Origin: Brucella grignonensis
GTDB lineage: Bacteria; Pseudomonadota; Alphaproteobacteria; Rhizobiales; Rhizobiaceae
Reading direction: 5' to 3'
Length of the DNA stretch: 64,000 nucleotides
Assembly: GCF_002252505.1 (NCBI RefSeq)
Contig: NZ_NNRL01000164.1
Span: 298,903 to 362,902 of the forward strand
Shown: positions 18,173 through 27,798 of the stretch, one piece after another
Numbering within the stretch: position 1 is the stretch's first letter
Layout: every line of letters starts with the position of its first letter
The notes under the pieces: model-generated
What the model saw: the letters and a program-made list of their open reading frames with translations, nothing else
What the model was told of the DNA's origin: nothing
Database searches by the model: none
Program-made: the position numbers and the translations under genes

Positions 18173-19798
18173 ATGATCCGCATCGACAATATCAGCAAGT
18201 CCAACAGCCACCGTATTCTCTTTATCGAAACTTCCGCCGCATTGAACCGTGGTGAGAAGATTGGCCTTGTCGGACCGAATGGCGCTGGCAAGACAACGCT
18301 TTTCCGTATGGTTACCGGCGAAGAGTTGCCCGATGAAGGTCAGGTCACAGTCGAGAAAGGCGTAACGATCGGCTATTTCAACCAGAATGTTGGCGAGATG
18401 GGTGGGCGCTCGGCTGTTGCGGAAGTGATGGATGGGGCAGGCCCGGTCAGTGTTGTGGCCGCAGAGTTGCGTGAACTGGAAGCCGCGATGTGCGATCCTG
18501 ATCGTCTCGACGAGATGGATGCAATTATTGAGCGCTATGGCGAGGTTCAGGCCCGCTACGAAGAGCTGGACGGCTACGGGCTGGATGGTCGTGCGCGTGA
18601 AGTTCTTGCTGGTCTCAGTTTCAGTCAGGAAATGATGGACGGCGACGTCGGTAAATTGTCCGGCGGCTGGAAGATGCGCGTGGCTCTTGCCCGCATTCTT
18701 TTGATGCGTCCCGACGTTATGCTTCTCGATGAACCGAGCAACCATCTCGATCTCGAAAGCCTTATCTGGCTTGAAGCATTTCTCAAGAATTATGACGGTG
18801 CTTTGCTCATGACCTCGCACGACCGCGAATTCATGAACCGCATTGTCTCCAAGATTATCGAAATTGATGGTGGCTCGCTCAATTCCTATAATGGTGATTA
18901 TGGATTCTATGAAGGTCAGCGTGCACTTAATGAAAAGCAGCAGCAGGCTCAATTTGAACGCCAACAGGCTATGCTGGCCAAGGAAATCAAGTTCATTGAA
19001 CGGTTCAAGGCACGTGCGTCCCACGCATCGCAGGTGCAGAGCCGTGTAAAGAAACTTGAGAAAATCGACCGGGTCGAGCCGCCCCGTCGCCGCCAGACCG
19101 TCGCTTTTGATTTCGCCCCTGCACCGCGCTCAGGAGAAGACGTGGTCAGTCTCAAAGGCGTCAACAAGGCCTACGGAAGCCGCACGATCTATGATGGTCT
19201 GGACTTCATGGTTCGCCGTCGTGAACGTTGGTGCATCATGGGCGTGAATGGTGCAGGAAAATCGACGCTGCTTAAGCTGGTTACAGGAACGACCGAGCCA
19301 GACCAAGGCATTGTAAACCTTGGTGCCAGTGTGAAGCTTGGTTATTTCGCGCAGCACGCGATGGACATTCTGGATGGCGACAGCACCATTCTCGAATGGC
19401 TGGAGCAGCGTTTTCCAAAAGCAGGGCAGGCACCGCTTCGTGCATTGGCCGGTTGTTTTGGTTTCTCGGGCGATGACATTGAAAAGAAATGCCGTGTGCT
19501 TTCCGGCGGCGAGAAAGCCCGGCTGGTGATGGCAGCGATGTTGTTTGATCCGCCGAATTTCCTCGTACTTGATGAGCCGACGAACCATCTGGATCTCGAT
19601 ACCAAGGAAATGCTGATCAAAGCACTTTCGTCCTATGAAGGAACGATGCTTTTCGTATCGCATGATCGGCGTTTTCTTGCGGCACTGTCCAATCGTGTAT
19701 TGGAACTTACGCCAGATGGTATTCAACAATATGGCGGCGGCTACACCGAGTATGTTGAGAGCACCGGCCAGGAAGCACCGGGTCTGCATGCCGGATAA
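18173..19798 (+). CDS. ABC-F family ATPase (EttA/Uup/YheS type)
   Basis: A 541-residue soluble protein with two ABC domains and no membrane part. Walker A motifs are GPNGAGKTT (residues 36-44) and GVNGAGKST (about 360). Signatures LSGGWKMR and LSGGEKAR and Walker B motifs VMLLDEPSNHLDL and FLVLDEPTNHLDL are all intact. A charged linker (KEIKFIERFKARASHASQVQSR) separates the domains, as in ribosome-acting ABC-F factors. It probably binds the ribosomal E site and helps translation or resistance. It follows the lipoate ligase by 93 bases on the same strand. Confidence 0.92.
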   Translation: MIRIDNISKSNSHRILFIETSAALNRGEKIGLVGPNGAGKTTLFRMVTGEELPDEGQVTVEKGVTIGYFNQNVGEMGGRSAVAEVMDGAGPVSVVAAELRELEAAMCDPDRLDEMDAIIERYGEVQARYEELDGYGLDGRAREVLAGLSFSQEMMDGDVGKLSGGWKMRVALARILLMRPDVMLLDEPSNHLDLESLIWLEAFLKNYDGALLMTSHDREFMNRIVSKIIEIDGGSLNSYNGDYGFYEGQRALNEKQQQAQFERQQAMLAKEIKFIERFKARASHASQVQSRVKKLEKIDRVEPPRRRQTVAFDFAPAPRSGEDVVSLKGVNKAYGSRTIYDGLDFMVRRRERWCIMGVNGAGKSTLLKLVTGTTEPDQGIVNLGASVKLGYFAQHAMDILDGDSTILEWLEQRFPKAGQAPLRALAGCFGFSGDDIEKKCRVLSGGEKARLVMAAMLFDPPNFLVLDEPTNHLDLDTKEMLIKALSSYEGTMLFVSHDRRFLAALSNRVLELTPDGIQQYGGGYTEYVESTGQEAPGLHAG

Positions 19799-19801
19799 GG
19801 A

Positions 19802-19826
19802 AAAGGCGGGAATTTCCCGCCTTTTT
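19802..19826. terminator. Bidirectional terminator
   Basis: AAAGGCGGG-AATT-TCCCGCCTTTTTT, a nine-base stem with a T-run, lying between the convergent ABC-F and SDR genes. Confidence 0.85.
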
Positions 19827-19836
19827 TGTCCCATGT

Positions 19837-20616
19837 TTAGCGGTAAACAATGCCGCCATCGGTAAGGATCGCCTGTCCGGTAATGTAGTCTGAATCCGGG
19901 CTCGAGAGGAACGATACCAGCGAGGCAACATCTTCCGGCGTCTGAGCACGGCCAAGCGCGATGCCTTCGACATATTTCTTGTAGGTTTCGCCTATTGGCG
20001 CGCCGGTCAACTCCGAGAAACGTTCATCGATTTCGACCCACATGTCTGTCCCAACGATGCCAGGGCAATAAGCATTCACAGTGATGCCAGCGCTTGCATA
20101 TTCCTTTGCAGCGGCCTGTGTGAGCGCGCGAACGGCAAACTTGGTAGCCGAATAAACACCCAGCATTGCAAATCCATCATGGCCCGCAATCGATGAAGCA
20201 TTAATGATCTTGCCCTTATGTCCGCGCGTTTTGAATTTGGCTGCCGCTGCCTGAATGCCCCATAAAACGCCTTCGATATTGATTTTCAGGATACGGTCAA
20301 CTTCTTCCGGCTTAACATCGGAAATCGGCTGAACCTGTGCAATGCCGGCATTGTTGACGATGACATCAAATCCACCCAGTTCCTTCTCGGCATGCTCGAT
20401 CGCAGCATAAACATCATCGCGTTTGCTGACATCGGCGGAGAAGGTGGATGCCTTGCGCCCAAGCGCTTCAACTTCCTTTTTAACGGCTTCAAGCTTGTCT
20501 GCCTTCAGGTCGACCAGTGCAATATCAAAGCCATCCTTGGCGAGACGGAGAGCGATGCCGCGTCCAATACCCTGTGCTGCACCTGTTACCAATGCAACTC
20601 TGGCTGTATTTGACAT
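19837..20616 (-). CDS. Short-chain dehydrogenase, acetoin (diacetyl) reductase / 2,3-butanediol dehydrogenase type
   Basis: A 259-residue classical SDR. The NAD(P) motif [12 protein letters not shown] is at residues 11-22, NNAG at about 88-91, the catalytic Ser in [11 protein letters not shown], and YSATKFA carries the Tyr-X3-Lys pair. The substrate-loop region ([17 protein letters not shown]) and the end [17 protein letters not shown] closely follow the acetoin reductase subgroup, which interconverts diacetyl, acetoin and butanediol. Substrate assignment is by resemblance only. The gene stands alone. Confidence 0.85.
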   Translation of the reverse strand: MSNTARVALVTGAAQGIGRGIALRLAKDGFDIALVDLKADKLEAVKKEVEALGRKASTFSADVSKRDDVYAAIEHAEKELGGFDVIVNNAGIAQVQPISDVKPEEVDRILKINIEGVLWGIQAAAAKFKTRGHKGKIINASSIAGHDGFAMLGVYSATKFAVRALTQAAAKEYASAGITVNAYCPGIVGTDMWVEIDERFSELTGAPIGETYKKYVEGIALGRAQTPEDVASLVSFLSSPDSDYITGQAILTDGGIVYR

Positions 20617-20854
20617 GATGTATCCTTTTCTGCTGTTAAGCGAGGGGGAGGAGGTATTTAGGCAGTCATAAACGGCTGCTGATCGAGAAGCTGCCGCCGT
20701 CCAATGATGTTAATAAGACAATTAGAGATAACCAACGCTGGCCTCATTGATCGTGATCAAGTGTTCTATGCGTTGCGATCAAGCTGTCGATTTTGCTTCT
20801 TAATGCTCACGTCGATCTATATACTAGATAAAGAATATCAACTTTAGGCCTGAC

Positions 20855-21697
20855 ATGACCGTCTTCCCAGAATCTCCTGTGCCAAACATTTCCGGCAAGC
20901 TGCACCGTCGCCGCTTTTTGTTTCTTTCCGTAGCAACGCTCTTTGGACCATCGTTGCCTGTTGGTCTTCATGCTGAAGAAAAGGATACATTGCGGATAGC
21001 TCTTGCCACGAGCATCTCTAATCAGGCTGCTGAAATAGCCGCAGCTGAAGCAAAGGAGCAGGGATTGAATGTGGAGCTGGTGGAGTTTAGCGATTGGAAC
21101 ACACCCAATACTGCCGTCGCGGATAAGACAGTCGATGCCAATCTCTTCCAGCATATTCCCTATTTGAATTACACAAATTCGAATACGGGCAATGGGCTTG
21201 TCGCAGTTGCACCCGCGTTCAGCACACCTTTCGGACTCTATTCCAAAAAATACTCTAAGCTTGAGGATCTCCCCGATAATGCTCAGATCGCTTTCTCTGG
21301 CGATGTAATTAACACGGGCCGTTCTCTGCTTCTTTTGCAGCAGGCAGGTTTTCTGGAACTGAAACCTGGTACAGATCAGCGCGCCAGCCTTGAGGATGTT
21401 TTGACCTGGAAGAAGCCTCTTAAGATCGTGCAGCTTGATGGCCCGCAGATAGCGCGATCGTTGGATGATGTGGATGCGGCTGCAACTTATCCGACATTCG
21501 CGAAACTTGCAGGATTGGAAGCATCGTCAGGGTTGATCTTCGAAAATGAGCCGATCTATGCGTTTCAGTTCGTGACACGTCCTGAACTGCGTGATGATCC
21601 TCGCCTGAAGCAATTTATCGCCATTTATCAAAACTCACCTGCAGTGAAAGCCAAGCTCCATGAGCTTTATGGCGATATGGTTTCCTTCCCGCGCTAG
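20855..21697 (+). CDS. MetQ/NlpA-family substrate-binding protein
   Basis: A 280-residue extracytoplasmic binding protein of the NlpA family, usually the methionine importer receptor. An atypical leader has consecutive arginines (LHRRRFLFLS), then a hydrophobic stretch ending at LHAEEKD. There is no lipobox cysteine, so it is probably periplasmic and possibly Tat-exported. Family motifs include VELVEFSDWNTPNTAVADKTVDANLFQHIPYL and AFSGDVINTGRSLLLLQQAGF. No permease or ATPase neighbours are in the window, so it is an orphan receptor. It lies immediately before the tRNA-Arg that serves as the island insertion site. Confidence 0.85.
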   Translation: MTVFPESPVPNISGKLHRRRFLFLSVATLFGPSLPVGLHAEEKDTLRIALATSISNQAAEIAAAEAKEQGLNVELVEFSDWNTPNTAVADKTVDANLFQHIPYLNYTNSNTGNGLVAVAPAFSTPFGLYSKKYSKLEDLPDNAQIAFSGDVINTGRSLLLLQQAGFLELKPGTDQRASLEDVLTWKKPLKIVQLDGPQIARSLDDVDAAATYPTFAKLAGLEASSGLIFENEPIYAFQFVTRPELRDDPRLKQFIAIYQNSPAVKAKLHELYGDMVSFPR

Positions 21698-21841
21698 GCG
21701 CGGGTAGGGCCGATAATCCCGCAATGAAGGCATACAAACAGAACACGCGGATTTTCATGGCTATTTTGCCAAATAGACCATTGAAGCAATGGCGTGGTTC
21801 AGCTAGAAACGGCTGGATTGAGGCTTAAGCCTCCCGGCGAT

Positions 21842-21918
21842 GCACCCGTAGCTCAGCTGGATAGAGTGCTGCCCTCCGAAGGCAGAGGTCACAGGTTCGA
21901 ATCCTGTCGGGTGCGCCA
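21842..21918 (+). tRNA. tRNA-Arg (CCG)
   Basis: Complete cloverleaf of 77 bases with encoded CCA. Acceptor GCACCCG/CGGGTGC, D-arm GCTC...GAGT, anticodon arm CTGCC-CTCCGAA-GGCAG (anticodon CCG, reads CGG), T-arm ACAGG-TTCGAAT-CCTGT. Its 3' end is the attachment site for the two islands to the right. Confidence 0.97.
21903..21918 (+). repeat. Attachment site attL (3' end of tRNA-Arg)
   Basis: CCTGTCGGGTGCGCCA. The same 16 bases recur at 47769-47784, and the last 14 recur at 32486-32499. Integrases of this family recombine into tRNA 3' ends and restore the tRNA. Confidence 0.88.
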
Positions 21919-22035
21919 CTAAAATCATCTAACGTATTGAATTTAAATCAGAAAAGCGACATCGGAGGTCGCTCTGCATAAATCTGTTCATAACTGGTCG
22001 GTGGCTATAAAATCGATAAATTGCCACCTTCGGCC

Positions 22036-22431
22036 CTATCTCAATTCGGTAAGCGCCCAAACGATTCTGCTCATTCCATCCCGGCGGGTGTCAGTGACGC
22101 GGAACCGGCGCAAGTCATCGAACTGGATCTCGTCGCCCTGTTTGGCATGAACGGCGTCCGGATATCTGTGAATGTCGACCGAGAACTCGCTGCGGTGGCC
22201 TTTGACGAGGCTTTGCAGTGAGTTGCCGGTGCCGTCACGTTTGCCGATTTCTACGCCAGCTGCTTCGAAGTTCTGCTCGAGAATGCCTCTGCCGGTCCAG
22301 CTCTGGCGCTCGGGATCTCCAGCTGACCTACCGTTCGGGCTGGAGCGCATAGGCGTGAAGGCGAACCGGATTGCGAACGTGCGGTCAATGGTGCGGCTCA
22401 GCTGCCGTTCCATGCGGTCGAAAATAGCCAT
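22036..22431 (-). CDS. Putative phage head-tail joining protein (lambda gpFII-like layout)
   Basis: A 131-residue protein, last gene of the leftward capsid operon. An N-terminal amphipathic helix (MAIFDRMERQLSRTIDRTF) is followed by a beta-rich part ending in GDEIQFDDLRRFRVTDTRRDG. That pattern is common to small head-tail connectors and tail-attachment proteins of lambda gpFII type: a value range declared, then a 'required by the protein' strand pair. AAGGA ribosome site precedes ATG 22431. Position directly after the capsid gene supports the call, but the sequence match is weak. Confidence 0.5.
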   Translation of the reverse strand: MAIFDRMERQLSRTIDRTFAIRFAFTPMRSSPNGRSAGDPERQSWTGRGILEQNFEAAGVEIGKRDGTGNSLQSLVKGHRSEFSVDIHRYPDAVHAKQGDEIQFDDLRRFRVTDTRRDGMSRIVWALTELR

Positions 22432-22454
22432 GTCGGAGTCCTTTCTTGAAGATT

Positions 22455-22479
22455 GCCCCCACGCCGATAACGTGGGGGC
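22455..22479 (-). promoter_or_regulatory. Hairpin between capsid and joiner genes
   Basis: Perfect nine-base stem GCCCCCACG/CGTGGGGGC with a seven-base loop in the 177-base gap after the capsid gene. No T-run follows on the minus strand, so processing or partial termination is more likely than full stop. Confidence 0.5.
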
Positions 22480-22608
22480 TGGTGCCTGTCCGTTCCCCCG
22501 TTCTGGTAGGGGCAGGCTGGGGTGATTGTTTGCGAAGTCACGATCACCGGCGCGACATGAGGGAGAGTCCTAAGGTTGCGACACCTTTTCCTCCCTCAAT
22601 TCGGTTGA

Positions 22609-24480
22609 TTATGCGGCTGGCGCTTCTGGGATGACATGATCCAGACGCGTCCACGAACGCCATTCCAGCCAGCCAAGGCCATGGTCGAGGCGGATCTTGT
22701 ATTTCACGCCGTCGATCTCGAATCCGACCTCTGCTTCCGTGTAAGGGCTCTCGTTCCCGTTCAGGTATACGCGAACTGGACCTTCCATCTCCTTCGGGTC
22801 GGCCACAAGCCACGATGTCGTCTCGCTGGTGAGGCGCGCGTCGGAGATAATCGTCAAGCGACCGGCGACCGGATTAACGTCCGCCACGGCAGAAGCCTGT
22901 ACGCTGGCAAGAGCCTGAATGGCGCGGCCTTCATACTTTGGATGCACAATCCAGTATTTGGGGTATGCACCGATGATGAAATCCCCACGCCCCTTGCGCT
23001 GTGCCATTTCCGCCCGCTTGGTCATTAGGTCCATAGCGGTGGCGGCAGGCGAGGAAATGTCCAGCTCCACGATGTTGCCACGGTCGGCGTGAAATACCGT
23101 TTTTCCGTCGCGCATCTTTGGCCCGGCCATACCGGACTGCTGAATAAAATCAGACAGCTGCTTGTTGACATAACCGGCAAGTGCCCGGCCTTGCATTTGT
23201 GACATGCTATCCAGCACGCCAGCGGCGTTAATGACCAACTGACGAGAAAGGCCAACGATTCCGCCCCAGGTTGAAACCTGAATGGTCTCGCCGCCTTCAT
23301 CTACGAAAGATGACCGATACTCGCCGTGCTCGTTTACCTTGCCGAACTGGAGAGTCGTCCAGTCGACAAATGCCTCCGTGTGAACGTTGAAGTCGGTCAC
23401 GTCTCGCTTACCGAATACCAAGCCGAGCTGCGAGACACTCTCCTTATAGAAATCGACAATGCGCAGATTAGCAACGTCTCCGGTGATCAGCGCGAAATCG
23501 CTGGTTGTGACGTATGCTCGCAAAACACTCTGGTCCGACCAGCCGCGAACGTCCTTACCGCTGCGCTCAAGGCAACGGCGGGCGAAAGCGGCTTCACCGT
23601 CGGCGAATACGCCACGCGCTGCCGGGGATAGTTCGGTGCCACGCATACGGCCAAGCAGGGCTTCCACGGCGCTTGCACGGAAGAACGCGGGGTCGTCATA
23701 GGTGCCGCCGCCCATGCCCTGCGTTGCGACAACTGGGAAAGTCGGCGTTGCGCTCTGGCGCTCGACCATGCGCTCGAAGTACAGCGTGCGCAACTCTTCG
23801 ATGTCCGTGCCACCGTCCAAGGCTCGTTCGATCTCGCCCTCGGTGATGACTCCGCGCGTCATCGCGCCAAGGTCACGGATGTCCTTTTGACGCTTGCGTT
23901 CAGTGATGAGGTTGCTCTTCTTGAACGAACGCTGTTCGTTTTCGGCGGATTCGATAGGTTCAGGCATTGCAGGGTCCTTTCGGCTTGTTGCTGCGGGATC
24001 GGCTGGAACAGCGACTGCGGATAATTCCAGCGGCTCCCAGTCGATTGCGCGAAGGGTCGGCAACTGGCCTCGTTCCCCTTCGGTCTTTTCGGATTTGTGG
24101 ACGCGGTATCCGACCGAGATAGACAGCGGGTGGCCGTCCTGTAGGTCTTGGAGGATGCGCTCGGCGCTCTCGTGGCGGGATAGCCTGAGCGTGGCGAAAG
24201 CCTTGCCACCTTCGATGCGAACGGAACCGGGCACGACTGTGCCAAGGCGGGCGTCCATCGTCGGTTCGTGGCCGTCCAGCAGGGACATGGCGTTGAAGCG
24301 GTCCATACGGATGGCTTTCGCCGTGACGGCCAGCTCTTCCATGTAGTAGCCGTCGTCCCACGAGTACCGCTTCACAGCTGCGCCAGTCGTCCAGCACACC
24401 TCGACGGTGCGGGCTTCGACGTTCAACGTTGACGAACCGGCGGCAATGCTTGCGGCTCTGGTGAGGAGTTTGTCGCTCAT
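22609..24480 (-). CDS. Prohead protease-major capsid protein fusion
   Basis: A 623-residue fusion. Residues about 1-170 match HK97-type prohead serine proteases: SLLDGHEP with the catalytic His, then HPLSISVGYRV with the catalytic Ser, and a beta-rich core ending ELSAVAVPADP. A charged helical delta-like stretch (about 175-235) is followed by a major capsid domain to the end. That domain includes WGGIVGLSRQLVINAAGVLD, GDFIIGAYPKYWIVHPKYE and a beta-hairpin finish EVGFEIDGVKYKIRLDHGLG. In phages with this fusion the protease matures the shell after assembly. Its ATG overlaps the stop of the HTH gene upstream (ATGA). Confidence 0.85.
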   Translation of the reverse strand: MSDKLLTRAASIAAGSSTLNVEARTVEVCWTTGAAVKRYSWDDGYYMEELAVTAKAIRMDRFNAMSLLDGHEPTMDARLGTVVPGSVRIEGGKAFATLRLSRHESAERILQDLQDGHPLSISVGYRVHKSEKTEGERGQLPTLRAIDWEPLELSAVAVPADPAATSRKDPAMPEPIESAENEQRSFKKSNLITERKRQKDIRDLGAMTRGVITEGEIERALDGGTDIEELRTLYFERMVERQSATPTFPVVATQGMGGGTYDDPAFFRASAVEALLGRMRGTELSPAARGVFADGEAAFARRCLERSGKDVRGWSDQSVLRAYVTTSDFALITGDVANLRIVDFYKESVSQLGLVFGKRDVTDFNVHTEAFVDWTTLQFGKVNEHGEYRSSFVDEGGETIQVSTWGGIVGLSRQLVINAAGVLDSMSQMQGRALAGYVNKQLSDFIQQSGMAGPKMRDGKTVFHADRGNIVELDISSPAATAMDLMTKRAEMAQRKGRGDFIIGAYPKYWIVHPKYEGRAIQALASVQASAVADVNPVAGRLTIISDARLTSETTSWLVADPKEMEGPVRVYLNGNESPYTEAEVGFEIDGVKYKIRLDHGLGWLEWRSWTRLDHVIPEAPAA

Positions 24481-24902
24481 GCTGCGGCCCTCTGTGACTT
24501 GCGCCGACGGATGCGTTCCAGATTGGCACGGGCATCCTCAATGGCGCGGTGCAGCGGCAGAACCATAGCCATGCCGACCGAGTCCATGAGGCCTTCGAGG
24601 TGACCGGCTGTGAGGGCTGCTACGCGATAAGACTGTTTTTCCGTCTCAACGAACAAGATCCAGCACTTGCGGCCATGCCCTTCGAACACATAACGAACCT
24701 CTTGCTCGACTTCCTTCATCAATTCCGCGCCGACCGCCATGGTGAAACCAAGCTGCGCCAGCTCGCCAACGGTTAAGGCTTTCACGATGTCGAGGTCGTT
24801 AAGCGGCAACGCCGAACGATTCAAAGCACGCATAAGGCGGCTGGCGGATGGCTCGCTGATGTTCAGCGCCTCGGCAATATCGACTTGTCTCAACTGTTCC
24901 AC
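24477..24902 (-). CDS. Phage-type protein with N-terminal helix-turn-helix
   Basis: 141 residues from a GTG with a CGGAGA ribosome site seven bases upstream. The N-terminus VDIAEALNISEPSASRLMRAL is a clear helix-turn-helix. The middle has a two-strand stretch RKCWILFVETEKQSYRVAAL, and the C-terminus is a long basic helix (ANLERIRRRKSQR). It is translationally coupled to the capsid fusion gene. It could regulate the capsid operon or act in DNA packaging; neither can be shown from sequence. Not assigned to a known family. Confidence 0.65.
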   Translation of the reverse strand: MEQLRQVDIAEALNISEPSASRLMRALNRSALPLNDLDIVKALTVGELAQLGFTMAVGAELMKEVEQEVRYVFEGHGRKCWILFVETEKQSYRVAALTAGHLEGLMDSVGMAMVLPLHRAIEDARANLERIRRRKSQRAAA

Positions 24903-25007
24903 CTATAATCTCCGATTATTGATTAAGCACGACACATCAATTTATTTCATGTAAATCATGTAACTGAAATGAATGAGTCCAAGCAATCTCATCAATGGAG
25001 TTTATAA

Positions 25008-27710
25008 ATGACATCGCGTGTTGCTCAACTCCGCCTCCAGCTCCTCGACCAAGCCAGCGGCCCAGCGAAAAAGACTGGGGCCGCGCTCGGTCAGCTGGAG
25101 CGCGACATTTCCAAGCTCGGTCGCAATGGCGTGGCTGGTGCGAAGAATCTCGGCAACCAGCTCGACCACCTTCGACAGAAGGCCGCGGCGGCTGGTCGGT
25201 TTACCGAACTGCGCAACGGCATGCGCACCACGTTCGATCAATTTCGAACTGCACGATCCCGCGTCAAAGAACTGGAAGCTGCCCTAGCATCGGCAACCGG
25301 CCCGACTGGCAAGCTCAAGGCGGAACTGAGATCCGCGCAAAGCACTGTAAAGTCGCTCGGCGCGTCATTCAGGCAACAGGCGGCCGCGGCTCGCGCCACA
25401 GAACGAAGTCTTCGATCTTTCGGGTTGAACAGCCGGTCGGCGATTGCGTCGTCTCAAACGGCGATACGCGGCGAGATGGCGAAAACCGTTGCGCAAATGC
25501 GTCGTATGCGAGCGGAAGCTGCGAAGCCTGTGCGGCCTGGTCGTGGTGCTGGCGGTGGTTTCTGGTCGGGTGCTGCAAGTGCTGCGGCTGGTGGGTATGC
25601 CGCCGGTTCCATGCTGACGCGCCCTGTCGCAAAAGCATTGAGCTATGACGAGACGTTGACTTTTCTCGCTGGCACAATGGCGGGCGATGGCTCTGTAGAG
25701 GATAAGCAAGCTGCCAAGGTGCGCGCTTCCGATTCCGTCAATCGGTCACTGCAAGAGTCTGGCGGCACCCGTGATTCAGCGGCGGCGGCATTGAATACCC
25801 TCGTCGGGTCCGGTCTGTTCGAAGGGGATTCGGCTTTACAAGCGCTGACACCGATACTGAAAACCGCGTTCGCGTCCGGTGCCAATCCGGAAGATGTTGC
25901 GCGAATGGGCGTTGCCTTCAAAAACTCCGGCATTAATTCATCGGAAGACATGCAGCTCGCATTTGATAGCGCTCTTCGAGCGGGCCAACTCGGCGGTTTC
26001 GAACTACGTGACATGGCGCGATGGCTGCCCGGCCAGTTGGCACTTGCACGCGGGTCGGGCCTCACTGGCCTTGATGCCGTCAAGTATCTCGCCGCTGCCA
26101 ACCAGACTCAAATCAAAACGGCTGGCAGCCCTGACGAAGCCGGTAATAATTTAGTCAATACGCTACAGAAATTGAACAGTCGCGAGCTACAAAAGCAAAT
26201 GGCTGATCAAGTAAAAGCGAGGGACGGCGACCCTAAGAATGAAGATGGCGAGTTTGACTGGCAATCTTACATGGTTAAGCGTCGGCAGTCTGGCGTCTCA
26301 GGACCGGAAGCTCTTTCCGAAATACTTAATCGGCAGCTGGAGGATAACAAGCAGTATCAGGAGCTACTCGGAAAGGCTCGTGACTCCAAAAGCAATAACG
26401 AGCGTCTGAAGAATATCGAAGGTGCTTTAAACATCGCAGAAGGCAGCACGTTCGGAGAAATATTTGCAGACCGGCAAGCGTTGTTCGGTGCTATTGCACT
26501 ACAGGTTTACAAAGACCAGCAAAAGCAGATTGAAAACCAGCTTGCCAGTTCTGGCGGTGCCGTCGCAACCGAGTCCGAGTTTGTCAGGTCGCAAGCGTGG
26601 TCGAAAGTGCAGGACGTTCGTAATGCTGGCGACCGCGCGAATGAACAAACTTACGACGCGCTTTCCGGTCCGCTCGGGGATCTGGCAAAATCAGCTTCGG
26701 ACGCCGCCGCCGCGTATCCAAAGCTAACCGCCGGTGCATACGCCGCCGCAACTGCGCTGGGGGCCTTGGCCGCTGGCGCTGGCCTCTACGGGCTGGGGAA
26801 GACGGTTCTCGGCGGTCGGCGTGGTGGCGGTGATCGCCCCGGCCCGTGGAAGTCTGGCCCGTCTGCCCCTTCTGGAGGCTCTGGAGGCGGTCGAGGCGGT
26901 GTCGGTGCTGGTCGGCTCGGTTTAGGTGCTCTCGGCGCTGTGGGAGCCGTTTTGTCGATTCCGACTGACGAGACCGAGTTCAAACAGTTTGTGCAAGCGA
27001 ACGCGGAACGCTCCGAACGCTGGAACCGCTACCTTGAGGAAAAAGTCGGAACGCCTCGCTCTTGGCTGGGGATAGGGACCGGTGGTTCATCCGCACGCAC
27101 ATCCGTCGCAACCGGGGAGTCCGATCTCTCGGTCGCAACCATGCGATGGCCGATCCAAGCTCAAGAGGCGATGCGTGGTTATGTGCAAGCGGTCGCGCAA
27201 GGCGGCGCTGATGGCGAAGCCAAGGCCAATCAGGCGGCGGCACAGATTACACAAGCCCTCACGATCGACGGCAAGCTGTCGATCGATACAAGCCAGTTAG
27301 ACTCGGCCATTGCGAAGGCTCGGTTGTTAGGCTCGACAATCGCCACCGCTCGCAGTGGAACCGCTCCAACCGTTTCACCGTCCGGCGGGTCCCTTGATCC
27401 GAAGCTCGACGGTAAGCGAGCGTCTGGCGGCCCTGTGAAAGCAGGCGGCGTCTACCAGATCAATGAACGTGGGCAGGAGCTTTTCGCGCCGGGATCTGAC
27501 GGCACGATCATCCCAAACCACAAGATCGGTGGCGGTGTCGGGGTCACGGTCCACGCTCCTGTGAACGTCACAGTGCACGGCGGCGGCGATGCGGCGTCTA
27601 TCAAGGCTGCGATCCAGCAAGGAGTCGAGCAGGCCATGGCCCAGCTGGACGCGAAACTCTCGAGGTCTCTCCAGACTACATGGTCCAATCTAGCATACGG
27701 AGATCGATGA
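25008..27710 (+). CDS. Phage tail tape-measure protein
   Basis: A 900-residue protein on the strand opposite to the rest of element 1. Residues 1-170 form an Ala/Arg/Gln-rich coiled coil with RVAQLRLQLLDQASGPAKKT at the start, as in P2-type tape-measure proteins. A core of TMP type follows (YDETLTFLAGTMAGDG, DMARWLPGQLALARGSGLTG). Then come a hydrophobic Gly/Ala segment (about 570-620) that could enter the membrane and a C-terminal GGPVKAGGVYQINERGQELFAPGSDG motif. GGAG precedes ATG 25008. Tape-measure proteins fix tail length and carry DNA across the host envelope. No tail tube or assembly-chaperone genes accompany it. Confidence 0.85.
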   Translation: MTSRVAQLRLQLLDQASGPAKKTGAALGQLERDISKLGRNGVAGAKNLGNQLDHLRQKAAAAGRFTELRNGMRTTFDQFRTARSRVKELEAALASATGPTGKLKAELRSAQSTVKSLGASFRQQAAAARATERSLRSFGLNSRSAIASSQTAIRGEMAKTVAQMRRMRAEAAKPVRPGRGAGGGFWSGAASAAAGGYAAGSMLTRPVAKALSYDETLTFLAGTMAGDGSVEDKQAAKVRASDSVNRSLQESGGTRDSAAAALNTLVGSGLFEGDSALQALTPILKTAFASGANPEDVARMGVAFKNSGINSSEDMQLAFDSALRAGQLGGFELRDMARWLPGQLALARGSGLTGLDAVKYLAAANQTQIKTAGSPDEAGNNLVNTLQKLNSRELQKQMADQVKARDGDPKNEDGEFDWQSYMVKRRQSGVSGPEALSEILNRQLEDNKQYQELLGKARDSKSNNERLKNIEGALNIAEGSTFGEIFADRQALFGAIALQVYKDQQKQIENQLASSGGAVATESEFVRSQAWSKVQDVRNAGDRANEQTYDALSGPLGDLAKSASDAAAAYPKLTAGAYAAATALGALAAGAGLYGLGKTVLGGRRGGGDRPGPWKSGPSAPSGGSGGGRGGVGAGRLGLGALGAVGAVLSIPTDETEFKQFVQANAERSERWNRYLEEKVGTPRSWLGIGTGGSSARTSVATGESDLSVATMRWPIQAQEAMRGYVQAVAQGGADGEAKANQAAAQITQALTIDGKLSIDTSQLDSAIAKARLLGSTIATARSGTAPTVSPSGGSLDPKLDGKRASGGPVKAGGVYQINERGQELFAPGSDGTIIPNHKIGGGVGVTVHAPVNVTVHGGGDAASIKAAIQQGVEQAMAQLDAKLSRSLQTTWSNLAYGDR

Positions 27711-27798
27711 TATGCTTATGGCATGGGGACCGTTCCGGTTCACAGTACCGAACTATTCGGTAGAAGAAGTCCGCCGGTCCCTGTCGCCGCGCATGGAG

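Noticed and set aside
17993..19024. A 343-codon open frame opposite the lipoate ligase and ABC-F genes
   Set aside because: It spans two convincing genes and their gap, and has no family resemblance.
21689..21712. Short GC hairpin after the MetQ-like gene considered as terminator
   Set aside because: The stem CCCGCGC/GCGCGGG is small and no T-run follows, so it is not listed as a terminator.
23326..23846. Several 80-110 codon frames opposite the capsid fusion gene
   Set aside because: All lie within the high-GC capsid gene and show random translations.
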